A stretch of DNA of 64,000 bases from Calothrix membranacea FACHB-236. GTDB taxonomy: Bacteria > Cyanobacteriota > Cyanobacteriia > Cyanobacteriales > Nostocaceae. Where the stretch lies: the NCBI RefSeq assembly GCF_014696315.1, contig NZ_JACJPX010000039.1, positions 17,560 through 81,559 on the forward strand. Direction: 5' to 3'. The notes beneath the pieces are model-generated. The model searched no databases. It had not been told where the DNA came from and saw nothing but the letters and a program-made list of their open reading frames with translations. Below, piece by piece: positions 34,811-45,403 of the stretch. The translations under genes and the position numbers were made by a program. Position 1 is the stretch's first letter. Every line of letters begins with the position of its first letter.

Positions 34811-34836
34811 TAGGGGCGAACAGCTGTTCGCCCCTA
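34811..34836. terminator. Perfect 26-bp palindrome P6, probable bidirectional terminator
   Basis: TAGGGGCGAACAG is joined directly to its exact complement CTGTTCGCCCCTA. It lies between two convergent genes (stops at 34747 and 34885). In RNA the centre must open to form a loop, leaving a stem of about 11 pairs. T-runs are weak on both sides. Confidence 0.55.
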
Positions 34837-34884
34837 ACAAAGATTTTGTGCAAGACAGAATTAATTTTCACTAATCTCTAGTTC

Positions 34885-35442
34885 CTAATCCATAATCTCT
34901 AAACCCTCTTCATTCCTACTTTCTTCTTCAAAAATTTGTTGGGGTTTTTGGATGATAAATGGAAGTTCTGCTCCTAAAAGACCTCGCTGAATACGTTCTG
35001 AAGTCTCACTAAAAAGTAAAAATAAGGGATATACACTATTAGCCCCTTCACTCAAAATATGACTGTGGCGTTCAGGCATTAGCCACTCATAATCTGTGTC
35101 TAAGAGAACTTGAGTTTGTCGCCAACGTCCCAATAATTCCGAAAAATCTTCATGGGGACGATGAATAAAAATTAAAATCTCGGCTCCCGTTTTCACTTTC
35201 CACTCTGGATCGCACATCAGAATTGCCACATCACAGGGTAAGCAAGTTGTTTGGGTGGCTGTGGTTTCAATTTGCCGCAGACGCACAATAGGCAAAGGAA
35301 TCACGATAACACTTTCATCTGGACGGCGTAGGCTAGGAATCATCTCTAAGTAAGGTCGATGCTGTTTTAATAAAGCGATCGCAGTAAGATGATGACTATA
35401 CTCCGCCAAGCTAGCTTCGTAATCAGATTTTTGCACAGGCAT
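34885..35442 (-). CDS. Conserved hypothetical protein downstream of pilC
   Basis: A 185-residue soluble protein. It contains ESVIVIPLPIVRLRQIE, CLPCDVAILMCDPEWKVKTGAEILIFIHRPHEDF and a Glu-rich C-terminus. A CLPC pair may bind metal, but I recognise no family. It lies 103 bp after pilC on the same strand with a hairpin between them, so a link to pili is possible but unproven. Confidence 0.6.
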   Translation of the reverse strand: MPVQKSDYEASLAEYSHHLTAIALLKQHRPYLEMIPSLRRPDESVIVIPLPIVRLRQIETTATQTTCLPCDVAILMCDPEWKVKTGAEILIFIHRPHEDFSELLGRWRQTQVLLDTDYEWLMPERHSHILSEGANSVYPLFLLFSETSERIQRGLLGAELPFIIQKPQQIFEEESRNEEGLEIMD

Positions 35443-35492
35443 ATTTCTGTGAAAGATGAAGTATGAAATAGGAATTAGAAAATGTTAGGTCT

Positions 35493-35529
35493 AAGGATGA
35501 AATATGACTGATTAAATAATTTCATCCTT
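35493..35529. repeat. 11-bp inverted repeat after pilC
   Basis: AAGGATGAAAT and ATTTCATCCTT pair perfectly around 15 bases. It starts 16 bp after the pilC stop on the minus strand and may reduce read-through from the pil genes, although no U-tract follows. Confidence 0.45.
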
Positions 35530-35545
35530 TAGCCTTTAGCCTTTC

Positions 35546-36766
35546 TTAGCCCATCTTTTCAAATACCTTGAACATAGGCAGATACATGGCTAACAAAATT
35601 GTCCCAACCATACCCCCTAAGACTACAATCATTAGTGGTTCTAAAACACTAGTTAATGCTTTAACTGCTTGCTCAACTTCATCTTCATAAAAGTCAGCAA
35701 CTTTCATTAACATTCCATCTAATTCCCCAGTTTCTTCGCCAATGCTAATCATCTGAATTGCCATAGCTGGAAACACGGCATCTTTTTGCAAAGCAACACT
35801 AATCATGCCACCTTGTTGAATCTCTATACGAGCTGCGTCTATGGCATTAGCAACGATTTGATTTCCGGAAGTATCTCGGACAATTTCTAAACAAGTAAGG
35901 ATAGGTACACCAGAACGAGTTAATGATCCAAAAGTCCGGCTAAAACGGGCAACTGATGATTTTTGAATCAAATCACCAAACAAAGGCACCTTTAGAGAAA
36001 TACGGTCTATTGTTTGTTTACCAACAGCAGTTTTGTAATACTGCTTATAGGCAATCGATAAACCGATAAATCCAGCAATAATTACTACAGACCATAAACT
36101 GCGTAATATTGCACTACAATCCATCAGAAACTGTGTTAGAGGAGGTAATTCTATACCGATGTCTTTAAAAATTTTGGCAAAAATCGGAATTAGAAAAACA
36201 GTCATCCCGACAAAAATTGATGTTGCTAAAACACCAACAACCACAGGATAAGACAAAGCTGCTTTGATTTGGTTTTGTAATCGGGCAACATCTTCTAACA
36301 ACTTAGCTAAGCGATTTAATACATCGTCTAGCACCCCACCAATTTCCCCAGCTTGAACCATACTGACATACAAATTATCAAAGCAATCAGGATGCTTTCG
36401 CATTGCATCTGAAAGATTTGTACCGCTTTGAACATCATTACTAATATCATTCAAAGCTACTTTTAATTTAGGATTGCTACACTGCTCAGACAGTACTCCT
36501 AAACTTCTAACAATCGCCACACCTGCATTGGTTAAAACGGCAAATTGGCGAGAGAAAACCGCTTTATCCTTAACAGAAACCTTGACCATTGATGTCTGAA
36601 ATTTCTGTAAATCAAAGCTGAATCCACCTTTGGATTCTTTCAAATCTTGGACAACTAAACCTTGGTCTCTCAGATTAGTACGGGCTTGAGCTAAGGATTC
36701 CGCGGTAAATTTTTCAGTTCTGGATTTTCCTTGTGAGTCCCGCACGCGGGCAACATAGGTAGGCAT
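35546..36766 (-). CDS. pilC: Type IV pilus inner-membrane platform protein
   Basis: A 406-residue PilC/GspF protein with two repeated T2SSF domains (about 65-190 and 270-395) and hydrophobic segments near 170-200, 220-245 and 375-400. Tell-tale phrases are FSRQFAVLTNAGVAIVRSL, QAGEIGGVLDDVLNRLA and ISIGEETGELDGMLMKVADFYEDEV. It forms the base on which the PilB and PilT motors act to extend and retract pili used for motility and DNA uptake. It is the last of the pilB-pilT-pilC series, 107 bp after pilT. Confidence 0.95.
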   Translation of the reverse strand: MPTYVARVRDSQGKSRTEKFTAESLAQARTNLRDQGLVVQDLKESKGGFSFDLQKFQTSMVKVSVKDKAVFSRQFAVLTNAGVAIVRSLGVLSEQCSNPKLKVALNDISNDVQSGTNLSDAMRKHPDCFDNLYVSMVQAGEIGGVLDDVLNRLAKLLEDVARLQNQIKAALSYPVVVGVLATSIFVGMTVFLIPIFAKIFKDIGIELPPLTQFLMDCSAILRSLWSVVIIAGFIGLSIAYKQYYKTAVGKQTIDRISLKVPLFGDLIQKSSVARFSRTFGSLTRSGVPILTCLEIVRDTSGNQIVANAIDAARIEIQQGGMISVALQKDAVFPAMAIQMISIGEETGELDGMLMKVADFYEDEVEQAVKALTSVLEPLMIVVLGGMVGTILLAMYLPMFKVFEKMG

Positions 36767-36873
36767 AGATTAATCAATTTAAAATAGTCTAAGGGTCAAA
36801 GGTCGAGGGTGAAGGGTCAAAAGTAATTAGTTATTTATCTTGTTCTCCCTTGCACCCTAATTTTTGCTCTTCA

Positions 36874-38001
36874 TTAATGAGCTTTTGCAACACCATTAGC
36901 ACCAGGTTTTGCTCCTGCTGCTTGTGGTGCGCCACCGATGAGACGTTGAATTTCATCAGGTTTGGAAGTTTTAGACATAGCAGCTTCAAAAGAGATAGTT
37001 CCCGCTTTATACAAATCAGCTAAAACTTTTTCCAGGGTTTGCATACCCAACTTACCCCCAGTCTGGATTGCGGAGTAAATTTGAGATGTTTTACCTTCTC
37101 GAATTAAGTTAGAAATAGCAGGAGTAATAACCATAATTTCTTGAGCCATCACCCGACCATATTCACCTGGTTTGGGGTTTTTCTTGGGTACTAAAGTTTG
37201 GCTAAACACAGCTACTAAAGAGTTAGAAAGTTGCACCCGTACCTGGGTTTGTCTTTCGTGGGGGAAAACGTCAATAATCCGGTCAACAGTTTGTGCAGCA
37301 GAACTGGTGTGCAAAGTTCCAAATACTAAGTGCCCTGTTTCCGCAGCAGAAATAGCCAAAGAAATCGTTTCCAAATCCCGCATTTCTCCAACCAGAATAA
37401 TATCTGGATCTTCCCGCAAAGCTGCTTTCAAAGCATTAGCAAAACTCTTGGTATCTTCACCAAGTTGTCGCTGGTGAACCAAGCTTTTAATTGGTTCATA
37501 CACAAATTCAATTGGATCTTCCACCGTCAAGATATGCTCTGCCTTGGTGCGGTTAATCAAGTCAATCATTGCCGCCAAAGTAGTTGTCTTACCAGAACCA
37601 GTGGGCCCTGTCACCAAAATCAATCCTCTGGGCTTTTCTGTCATTTCCCGGACTACATCTGGCAACCCTAATTTGTCAAAGTTAGGAATTTTTGAGCTGA
37701 GAGCACGTAAACAAGCAGCGTAGGAACCACGATCCTTATAAACATTGACGCGGAACCGAGCCAAGCCTTTTACACCATAAGAACAATCTAGTTCCCAGGT
37801 CTGTTCTAAAGTTTTACGCTGAGTATTGTTGAGCATACTAAAAATCAGTCTCTGACACTGATCTGCAGTCAATACATGCTCGCCTATGGGAGTGAGTTTG
37901 CCACTAATTCGGAAATAGGGTGGTAAACCTGCGGATAAATGCAGATCTGAACCCCCCATTTCAATCATCTGCTCCATCAAGTCTTCAATCATCATCTCCA
38001 T
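36874..38001 (-). CDS. pilT: Twitching motility retraction ATPase
   Basis: A 375-residue hexameric retraction ATPase. Walker A is TGPTGSGKTT (131-140), followed by the Asp box TVEDPIEFVY, Walker B PDIILVGEMRDLETI and His box GHLVFGTLHTSSAAQTVDRI; the PilT-specific helix AISNLIREGK is present. It powers pilus retraction. The C-terminus ends in a Gly/Ala-rich tail. It lies between pilB and pilC with 45 bp to pilB's stop. Confidence 0.96.
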   Translation of the reverse strand: MEMMIEDLMEQMIEMGGSDLHLSAGLPPYFRISGKLTPIGEHVLTADQCQRLIFSMLNNTQRKTLEQTWELDCSYGVKGLARFRVNVYKDRGSYAACLRALSSKIPNFDKLGLPDVVREMTEKPRGLILVTGPTGSGKTTTLAAMIDLINRTKAEHILTVEDPIEFVYEPIKSLVHQRQLGEDTKSFANALKAALREDPDIILVGEMRDLETISLAISAAETGHLVFGTLHTSSAAQTVDRIIDVFPHERQTQVRVQLSNSLVAVFSQTLVPKKNPKPGEYGRVMAQEIMVITPAISNLIREGKTSQIYSAIQTGGKLGMQTLEKVLADLYKAGTISFEAAMSKTSKPDEIQRLIGGAPQAAGAKPGANGVAKAH

Positions 38002-38046
38002 AGTTTTGTCTCCCTAGTTGTTTGTTATTTGACTTTTGATATTTGA

Positions 38047-40062
38047 CTAATCACTAAAGCGAGGTGTCAGACAGTAGGGACAATCTAGCCATTCCGGTTG
38101 TAATGTGGCATCACAAGTGCGGCACGTCAGACCACTCTTGCGTTTAGCTTTTAATTCCGCTTCCAAACCGGTATCAGTAAAGGTGACTCGCTCAACTTCT
38201 TCTAGGGTGGTGGAGCCTTGGCGTACTAAATCTAGGCTGTAAGCCAGCAAGGTTTTCATCCCTTCTTCTACTGCTACTTCCTTAATTCGTTCCGTTGGTG
38301 CTTCTTCGTTAATGAGAGTTTGCAAGTTTTCGGTGATTCGCATAACTTCATAAACACCACAACGCCCTTTATATCCAACGCCATTACAGGTGGAACATAC
38401 TTGTTGACCTTTGGCTTTGGCTTCCGCTTGGGCTTCGTTAGACAAGGAATTAGCTTTGTAGAAAGTGACATTGACTTCCTGAGAAGCAGACATACCATAA
38501 CGAGCCAGTTCTTCGGTTGTAGGAGTATAGGGAATACGACAATCAGGACAAACACGCCTAACCAAACGTTGTGCTAATACACCAATCAAAGAACTAGAAA
38601 CCATGAAAGGTTCAATGCCCATTTCTCCCAAACGAGCGATCGCACCTGGGGCATCATTGGTGTGTAAGGTGGTTAATACTAAGTGACCTGTTAAGGCTGC
38701 CTCAATTGCAGTTTTTGCAGTTTCTTTGTCTCTGGTTTCACCCACGAGTAACACATCCGGATCTTGCCGCAAAAAAGCCCGCAAAGCGGTAGCAAAATCT
38801 AGCCCTTTTTCCCGAATTACCTGTACTTGAGTAATCCCTGGCAAACTGTACTCAATCGGGTCTTCTACTGTACTGATGTTGACTCCAGGATCGTTCTTTT
38901 CTGCCAATGCTGAATACAGCGAGGTGGTCTTACCAGAACCAGTTGGGCCTGTAACTAGAATCAACCCAAAGGGACGGCTGACCATGTCCTTAACAATATC
39001 TAAGGTTTCCTGGTCGGTAATTAGCTTATGTAATCCCAGTTGAGTGGAGGAGTTATCCAAAATCCGCAGACAAATCTTTTCCCCGTAGCGACTGGGTAAG
39101 GTGTTGACGCGGAAATCGACTTTACGTCCCTCAAACATCCGCCGGATACGTCCGTCTTGGGGTAAACGTCTCTCAGCAATGTCTAGGCTAGAAATGATTT
39201 TAAACCTCGCTGTTACCGCCGCCACGATTTTTTTCGGCAGGGGGTCAAACGCTTGACGCAGCACCCCATCCTTACGAAAGCGAATACGGAGATTTTCTTC
39301 CTGCGGTTCAATATGAATATCCGAAACCTTTTCATGCAAGGCTTTAGCCAGAATTCTATTCACGAGATTGATGACTGGTGCATCTTCTGCACCTTTCATC
39401 GCTGCTCCTAAATCAGCTTCCATATCTTCAGGAGCATCATCCAAATCAAGATTATTCAGGTTTTCTAAATCTTGATTGATATCTGTAAACTTCTCTTGTT
39501 CTAGATGTTTTTGCCTAATTGCGAGTTCATCTAGGTATTGATTAATCAGCTGTTGGTAATCTTCCTGGGTAATTACCATGCGCTGCAAAGCTAAACCTTG
39601 TGGGCGCAAGATGCGGTTGAGGTCATCCGAAGCTTCTAGGTTATCCGGATCGACCATCGCCACCAAAACGCAAGGTGGGGTTTGGTCGTCATGTTTTGAT
39701 AGGGGTATTAAGCGATGGCGACGACAAATGTCTACGGGAATGAGGGTTTCAATTAACCTCCCCACCATCGTATTAGCAAGTTGGTTGACTTCCGGATCGA
39801 GGAATTCAACCCCGTATAGTATTTTTAATTCAAATAACTGTTGTTTTTTGTATTGTCTAACTAATTCAGGTGAGAGTTGCCGCCCGGTAATCGACTCTAG
39901 TACTTCCGTTAAAGGTGTGCCAGATTTGCGGCTTTCAATGAGCGCCTGTCTCATCTGTTCGTTATTAACATAGCCAGTCTGTACTAGCTTGTTGCCAAAG
40001 GGCGAAAACTCTGTTTTTGTAGTTAGAGCGGTACTGCGCCGTTGCGGTGACGAGTAAGTCAT
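38047..40062 (-). CDS. pilB: Type IV pilus extension ATPase
   Basis: A 671-residue GspE/PilB ATPase that powers pilus extension. The N-terminal MshEN-type domain (about 20-190) has GYVNNEQMRQALIESRKSG. The motor has Walker A VTGPTGSGKTTS (near 371-381), DPDVLLVGETRDKETA and TTLHTNDAPGAIARL. A tetra-Cys zinc site follows (CPDCRIPY and CSTCNGVGYKGRC), and the tail adds a second zinc-ribbon pair (CRTCDATL and CPYC). ATG 40062 (MTYSSPQRR) is chosen over a start 22 codons earlier because it matches the usual cyanobacterial start. First of the pil series. Confidence 0.95.
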   Translation of the reverse strand: MTYSSPQRRSTALTTKTEFSPFGNKLVQTGYVNNEQMRQALIESRKSGTPLTEVLESITGRQLSPELVRQYKKQQLFELKILYGVEFLDPEVNQLANTMVGRLIETLIPVDICRRHRLIPLSKHDDQTPPCVLVAMVDPDNLEASDDLNRILRPQGLALQRMVITQEDYQQLINQYLDELAIRQKHLEQEKFTDINQDLENLNNLDLDDAPEDMEADLGAAMKGAEDAPVINLVNRILAKALHEKVSDIHIEPQEENLRIRFRKDGVLRQAFDPLPKKIVAAVTARFKIISSLDIAERRLPQDGRIRRMFEGRKVDFRVNTLPSRYGEKICLRILDNSSTQLGLHKLITDQETLDIVKDMVSRPFGLILVTGPTGSGKTTSLYSALAEKNDPGVNISTVEDPIEYSLPGITQVQVIREKGLDFATALRAFLRQDPDVLLVGETRDKETAKTAIEAALTGHLVLTTLHTNDAPGAIARLGEMGIEPFMVSSSLIGVLAQRLVRRVCPDCRIPYTPTTEELARYGMSASQEVNVTFYKANSLSNEAQAEAKAKGQQVCSTCNGVGYKGRCGVYEVMRITENLQTLINEEAPTERIKEVAVEEGMKTLLAYSLDLVRQGSTTLEEVERVTFTDTGLEAELKAKRKSGLTCRTCDATLQPEWLDCPYCLTPRFSD

Positions 40063-40481
40063 ATATGAGCAATGGGTAGGGAAAACCTCTGAGTAAAGTA
40101 TTCCCAGGCTGTGCCCCATAATTCTCATTTACAGTGAGTAAATTATCACTAAATATTTTTTATGCTGAGGGATAAGGACTGGGTAATGGGTAATTGGTAA
40201 TTGGTAATGGGGAGAAATACCAGATCACAAATGCTCCATACTCATGCCCAACATGGTAAAAAAAATAACTTATTAGTAAAATAATTGAGGTAAAAGGCGA
40301 TCGCATCTCACTCTAGCAACGACGTTCGGGTTACCGCCCTAGGAGCATATACGCTAATGCGTTCACCATTTGTCACAATAAGATGACGGTGACATCACTT
40401 CCAGGAAAAGTATGAGCAAGAAAACCACCTCAATTTGTGTGGTGAAATCATGCCATAAATAGTATCTGGGATGAGTGGACA
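40063..40481. other. Divergent gap between pilB and grpE
   Basis: About 420 bp that must hold promoters for both directions. A heptameric ATTGGTA/GGGTAAT tract lies at about 40184-40210 and a HIP1-like site at about 40297. No CIRCE element (TTAGCACTC-N9-GAGTGCTAA) was seen before grpE. Confidence 0.5.
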
Positions 40482-41228
40482 ATGATAGACGAAAATAAAC
40501 AGGTAAACAATACAAGCCAGCCATTGGGTGAACCAATAGAGGTAAAGCAAGCAATGATGAGCGACTCCGCAGCCCAAATAAACTTTAACGAATCTGGCAG
40601 CGAGGTGACTGAGCCAGTGGCAGCCACAACAAATGTATCAGGAGATACACCAGCTACACCTGACAATGGTGTTGCAGCTTCTGAGAGAACCGAAGAACAA
40701 ACGGCCGCTTTAGCAGGATTGACTCAACAAATTGAGTCTCTCAAAGCGCAACTAGAAGAGCGCAGCACTCAATATCTGCGAATTGCGGCAGATTTTGAGA
40801 ATTACCGCAAACGCAACCAAAAAGAAAAAGAAGATTTAGAAGTACAGGTGAAGCGAAATACGATTACGGAATTGCTGCCAGTAGTCGATAATTTTGAGCG
40901 GGCGCGATCGCACCTCAAACCCCAAACTGATAGCGAAATGACAATTCATAAAAGCTATCAAGGTGTTTACAAGCAATTAGTGGACTGCTTGAAACGCTTA
41001 GGTGTATCCCCAATGCGTCCCGAAGGTCAAGAATTCGATCCTAATCTGCATGAAGCCGTAATGCGCGAACCTACGGATGAACATCCAGAAGGAACAGTGT
41101 TAGAAGAGTTAGTACGCGGATATTACTTGGGTGAACGCGTACTGCGCCATGCAATGGTGAAGGTGGCTGCTCCCAAGGAAGATACACTACCTGCACAAGA
41201 TAATCAGTCGAGTTCTGACAACTCTTAA
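40482..41228 (+). CDS. grpE: Nucleotide exchange factor GrpE
   Basis: A 248-residue GrpE. The first 70 residues are acidic and probably disordered; a long coiled coil follows (about 75-115, [20 protein letters not shown] then [14 protein letters not shown]), and the C-terminal beta-wing contains [20 protein letters not shown] and [27 protein letters not shown]. The dimer releases ADP from DnaK. It is followed by dnaK and dnaJ on the same strand, so the whole chaperone machine is encoded together, though with 300-800 bp gaps. Confidence 0.95.
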   Translation: MIDENKQVNNTSQPLGEPIEVKQAMMSDSAAQINFNESGSEVTEPVAATTNVSGDTPATPDNGVAASERTEEQTAALAGLTQQIESLKAQLEERSTQYLRIAADFENYRKRNQKEKEDLEVQVKRNTITELLPVVDNFERARSHLKPQTDSEMTIHKSYQGVYKQLVDCLKRLGVSPMRPEGQEFDPNLHEAVMREPTDEHPEGTVLEELVRGYYLGERVLRHAMVKVAAPKEDTLPAQDNQSSSDNS

Positions 41229-41560
41229 TCTGTAGTTGCTCGCCTCACTGACCAAAAGTGCCTTGGTTGTTACAAGGGCGAGCATCACAGATCTCAATCA
41301 AGGTAGTTCTGTTGACGGTTAGCCGAAGTTTAGCAAGCCGTCATTTGGTAGTAGCTCTCACACAAGGTGCGGCTCTGTGACAAGAAGCCGCCCCCAAAGT
41401 CAAAGCAACCCCTTACCGATCCAATGCTGTACTTCTTGCTTACCCCCAGTAACCTGATTTTCTTAGGCGGTTTCGTGAGTGTTAGCCTGTAGCAAAAAAA
41501 TAACATAAGATAGTCCGCAAAGCCTCACGGCAGCATAAGTACGTAAATATACTGAACAGT
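41229..41560. other. grpE-dnaK intergenic region with two hairpins
   Basis: TGCTCGCC at 41237-41244 pairs with GGCGAGCA at 41277-41284, just after the grpE stop. A second smaller stem (GCGGCT with AGCCGC) lies near 41370-41395. Neither has a U-tract. The region should carry the dnaK promoter; no CIRCE was seen. Confidence 0.4.
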
Positions 41561-43519
41561 ATGGGAAAAGTTATTGGGATCGACTTAGGTACTACGAACA
41601 GTTGCGTTGCAGTTTTAGAAGGTGGTCAACCAGTGGTGATCGCTAATTCCGAGGGTGGACGCACTACTCCTAGTATTGTGGGATTTGGTAAGGGGGGCGA
41701 TCGCTTGGTTGGTCAGCTGGCGAAACGACAAGCCGTCACAAATGCCGAAAACACAGTATTTAGTATTAAAAGATTTATTGGTCGGCGCTGGGAAGAAACC
41801 GCAACAGAACGCGATCGCTCGCCTTATCAATGTGTGAAAGGTCGCGATGATACTGTTGATGTCCAAATTCGCGGACGTAACTATACACCCCAAGAAGTTT
41901 CTGCCATGATTCTACAGAAACTCAAACAGGATGCAGAAAATTTTCTGGGTGAAACTGTTAGTCAGGCAGTAATTACCGTACCAGCATATTTCACCGATGC
42001 CCAAAGGCAAGCTACCAAAGACGCAGGTACCATTGCTGGGTTAGAAGTCTTACGAATCATTAACGAACCGACTGCAGCTGCATTAGCCTTTGGTTTAGAT
42101 AAGCACAATGAAGAACAGTTAATTTTAGTCTTTGACTTGGGAGGCGGTACCTTTGACGTATCCATCCTGCAACTGGGAGATGGAGTTTTTGAAGTCAAAG
42201 CCACTAATGGTAATAATCAATTGGGTGGTGACGACTTTGATGACTGTGTGATTCGCTGGATTGTTGAACGCTTCGTGCAAGAAGAGAAAATTGACCTTTC
42301 CCAAGACAAGATGGCTCTGCAACGGCTCAGGGAAGCAGCAGAAAAGGCAAAAATTGAACTGTCTCACATGGCAAGCACCTCGATTAACTTGCCTTTTATT
42401 ACCGCCGATGAAACAGGCCCGAAGCATCTAGAACTTGAACTCAGCCGCTCGAAATTTGAAGAACTGACAGCCCATTTGATTGAAGCTACCATCGAACCGA
42501 TGATTCAAGCGCTCAAGGATTCCGATCACAAAGCACAAGATATAGATCGGATCATTTTGGTTGGTGGTTCTACTCGCATTCCTGCCGTTCAAAACGCTCT
42601 CATCAAGTTTTTCAATGGTAAAACACCCGATCGCTCTGTTAACCCTGATGAAGCTGTAGCACTGGGTGCGGCTGTCCAAGCTGGTGTGATTGGTGGTGAA
42701 GTCGATAATCTCTTGCTATTGGATGTAATTCCCCTGTCTTTGGGAATTGAAACTTTGGGAGAAGTTTTTACCAAAATCATTGAACGTAACACAACAATTC
42801 CTACTAGCAGATCCCAGGTTTTTTCCACCGCCGTTGATGGGCAAACCTCTGTCGAAATTCATGTTCTCCAAGGTGAACGCGCAATGGCGCGGGATAACAA
42901 AAGTTTGGGTAAGTTCCTGTTAGCAGGAATTCCCCCAGCCCCCCGTGGTGTGCCACAAATTGAAGTATCTTTTGAAATCGATGTCAATGGCATCCTCAAG
43001 GTTTCTGCCCAAGACAAAGGTACTGGTAGAGAACAAAGCATTCGCATTACCAATACAGGTGGCTTGAGTAACCAAGAAGTAGAAAGGATGAGGCAAGCAG
43101 CCGAAGCCTTTGCCGAAGAAGATAAACGTCGTAAAGAACTGGTAGAACTGAAAAATCAAGCCGAGAATTTATTCTTTAGTTACGATTCGACTGTTAGAGA
43201 TAATGGTGACTTAATTGGCGAAGATATGAAAGTTTTGGCTAATGAAAAAGTCAATCATCTGAAAGCGGCAATGACTAACCCCAGTATTTCTATACAGGAA
43301 TTTCAGCAGTATTTGGATGACTTCCAAAAAACCTTATTTGCCATTGGTGCGAATGTCTACAACCGCGCTAACAACCAACTGGATGAGGGACAAGAAGTTT
43401 CCGAAGAACTTTTTACCTCACAACCAGAGCAACCAATTAGTGGCACCCTAATACCAGAATTTAACTTTGATTTTGATGACGAAAATACTGCACAGGCTGA
43501 TTACGAGGCGATAGATTAG
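41561..43519 (+). CDS. dnaK: Chaperone DnaK (Hsp70)
   Basis: A 652-residue Hsp70. The ATPase domain begins [21 protein letters not shown] and has [35 protein letters not shown] and [14 protein letters not shown]. The substrate domain starts near 390 ([14 protein letters not shown]) and the tail is acidic. It lacks the EEVD-type C-terminus, as expected for bacteria. It folds and protects proteins with DnaJ and GrpE. Cyanobacteria usually have several DnaKs; proximity to grpE and dnaJ suggests this is a main housekeeping or heat-inducible copy, which is an inference. Confidence 0.97.
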   Translation: MGKVIGIDLGTTNSCVAVLEGGQPVVIANSEGGRTTPSIVGFGKGGDRLVGQLAKRQAVTNAENTVFSIKRFIGRRWEETATERDRSPYQCVKGRDDTVDVQIRGRNYTPQEVSAMILQKLKQDAENFLGETVSQAVITVPAYFTDAQRQATKDAGTIAGLEVLRIINEPTAAALAFGLDKHNEEQLILVFDLGGGTFDVSILQLGDGVFEVKATNGNNQLGGDDFDDCVIRWIVERFVQEEKIDLSQDKMALQRLREAAEKAKIELSHMASTSINLPFITADETGPKHLELELSRSKFEELTAHLIEATIEPMIQALKDSDHKAQDIDRIILVGGSTRIPAVQNALIKFFNGKTPDRSVNPDEAVALGAAVQAGVIGGEVDNLLLLDVIPLSLGIETLGEVFTKIIERNTTIPTSRSQVFSTAVDGQTSVEIHVLQGERAMARDNKSLGKFLLAGIPPAPRGVPQIEVSFEIDVNGILKVSAQDKGTGREQSIRITNTGGLSNQEVERMRQAAEAFAEEDKRRKELVELKNQAENLFFSYDSTVRDNGDLIGEDMKVLANEKVNHLKAAMTNPSISIQEFQQYLDDFQKTLFAIGANVYNRANNQLDEGQEVSEELFTSQPEQPISGTLIPEFNFDFDDENTAQADYEAID

Positions 43520-43863
43520 GTATTTGGTACTGGGTACCAGGGATTGGCGACAGGGAATTGGCGATAGAAAAAAGGCGACAGACAATTAAGTACTAAATCT
43601 GAGAAATTAAGCATTCACGTTTAATGCAAATTGAGCCTTGGAAACTTGGAGTTTTGTAGATAGGGACAAAAAGGCTAACTTAGAAACCCTTATGGCATCA
43701 TAAGCGTTTCTAAATTCACATTAGACGCAATTAAGTATTGAGTATGGAAAATTGGCTATTAAGTAATGGGTATTGATATCAGCAATTAATTTAAAAAAAG
43801 TATTCCTAATCCCTAGCCCCTAGTTCCTAATCCCGAATTTTGCTAGATTGTAGAAGCGAATTG

Positions 43864-43972
43864 CCGTGGGCTAGAAGGTGTCCCAGCACTGATACCAAAA
43901 TGCAGATGGGGGGTTTTCCACACCAATAGGTGCGGCTAGCCCCTCTGGTAGATGGCGGGGTTTTCCCTACCT
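43864..43972. ncRNA. Possible structured RNA or leader element between dnaK and dnaJ
   Basis: In the 765-bp gap 43520-44284, this GC-richer segment stands out from AT-rich and repeat-like flanks. GGGCTAG (43868-43874) pairs with CTAGCCC (43936-43942); inside are GGTGT/ACACC and CACC-AATA-GGTG; outside is GGTAG/CTACC. Two similar motifs, AGATGGGGGGTTTTCC (43904) and AGATGGCGGGGTTTTCC (43950), sit in comparable loops. It matches no RNA family I know. It could be a dnaJ leader or an independent RNA. The rest of the gap has no supported feature. Confidence 0.3.
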
Positions 43973-44284
43973 AGGTAGCACAATTGTAAAAGAGACAGCC
44001 TCAGGCAATGAGAAAAGAGAGCAGAAATTTACTTTGCTCATCGTTTCCTTAACTTTTATCATCTTCCACGATGAAAGCGCCTGTTGCTAAATATATGCTG
44101 GTGATTTTTGTAAAGAGGAAAAGGTAAAATCAATTATTAACAAAAATTAACTTCTACCTTTCACCCTCTTGCTTCTACCATGCCATATGCTAACCTGCGG
44201 GAATGCCTCCGGCAAATAAGCCAGGAAACCTGTTGACAGCATTGGCTCTTCTGCTTTCTTCCTTCTAACTTTTACCTTTGCTAT

Positions 44285-45403
44285 ATGGCCCGCGACTATT
44301 ATGAAATTCTGGGTGTCTCTCGTGACGCCGACAAAGAAGAAATCAAACAAGCCTACCGCCGCTTAGCCCGGAAGTATCACCCAGACGTGAACAAAGAACC
44401 GGGAGCAGAGGAGCGGTTTAAGGAAATTAATCATGCTTATGAAGTACTTTCCGAACCAGAAATCAGAGAACGTTATAACCGTTTTGGTGAAGCTGGAGTC
44501 TCTGGTGCAGGTGCTGGCTACCAAGATGTGAGTGAAGGCTTTGCCGATATCTTTGAAAGCATTTTCAGCGGCTTTGCTGGTGGAATGGGTGGTCAAACAC
44601 AAAGAAGACGCAGTGGGCCTGTACGGGGTGATGACCTGCGCTTAGACCTGAAGTTAGATTTTAGAGAAGCGGTATTTGGCGGTGAAAAAGAAATTCGCAT
44701 TTCGCATCTAGAAACCTGTGATATCTGTAGCGGTTCCGGTGCAAAACCAGGAACTCGTCCGCGGACTTGTTCAACTTGTAGCGGTTCTGGTCAAGTACGT
44801 CGCGTGACGAGAACGCCTTTTGGCAGTTTTACCCAAGTTTCCACTTGTCCTACCTGTAACGGGACGGGGATGGTGATTGAAGATAAATGTGAAGCCTGTG
44901 ATGGTAAAGGCACAAATCAAATCACCAAGAAACTGAAAATTACCATTCCCGCGGGTGTGGATAATGGTACGCGCTTGCGAATCTCTCAAGAAGGAGATGC
45001 AGGACAAAGAGGAGGCCCACCAGGAGATTTATACGTCTATTTATTTGTAAATGAAGACGAAGAATTTCATCGGGATGGCATTAACATTCTTTCGGAAATT
45101 AAAGTTAGTTACCTGCAAGCAATTTTAGGCTGCCGTTTGGAGGTAGATACGGTTGATGGGCCAGTGGAATTAATCATTCCCCCAGGAACCCAGCCTAATA
45201 CAGTCATGAAGTTAGAAAATCGTGGTGTCCCACGCTTAGGTAATCCTGTAAGTCGGGGTGACCATTTGCTGACGGTACTAATTGATATTCCAACCAAGGT
45301 AACCCCAGAGGAGAGAGAATTGTTAGAGAAGCTCGCTAAAATTAAGGGAGACCGCACTGGTAAAGGTGGTCTAGAAGGATTCTTGGGTAATCTGTTTAAG
45401 TAA
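44285..45403 (+). CDS. dnaJ: Chaperone DnaJ (Hsp40, type I)
   Basis: A 372-residue type I DnaJ. The J domain (1-68) holds the HPD motif in RKYHPDVN; a Gly-rich segment follows (about 70-115); four zinc-finger repeats read [24 protein letters not shown] and CEACDGKG (about 145-210); then the C-terminal substrate domains. It delivers substrates to DnaK. Its stop codon TAA overlaps the ATG of the TusA-like gene by one base, so the two are probably translationally coupled. Confidence 0.96.
   Translation: MARDYYEILGVSRDADKEEIKQAYRRLARKYHPDVNKEPGAEERFKEINHAYEVLSEPEIRERYNRFGEAGVSGAGAGYQDVSEGFADIFESIFSGFAGGMGGQTQRRRSGPVRGDDLRLDLKLDFREAVFGGEKEIRISHLETCDICSGSGAKPGTRPRTCSTCSGSGQVRRVTRTPFGSFTQVSTCPTCNGTGMVIEDKCEACDGKGTNQITKKLKITIPAGVDNGTRLRISQEGDAGQRGGPPGDLYVYLFVNEDEEFHRDGINILSEIKVSYLQAILGCRLEVDTVDGPVELIIPPGTQPNTVMKLENRGVPRLGNPVSRGDHLLTVLIDIPTKVTPEERELLEKLAKIKGDRTGKGGLEGFLGNLFK

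Noticed and set aside
40063..41560. CIRCE/HrcA operator before grpE or dnaK
   Set aside because: The motif TTAGCACTC-N9-GAGTGCTAA was not found in either upstream region.
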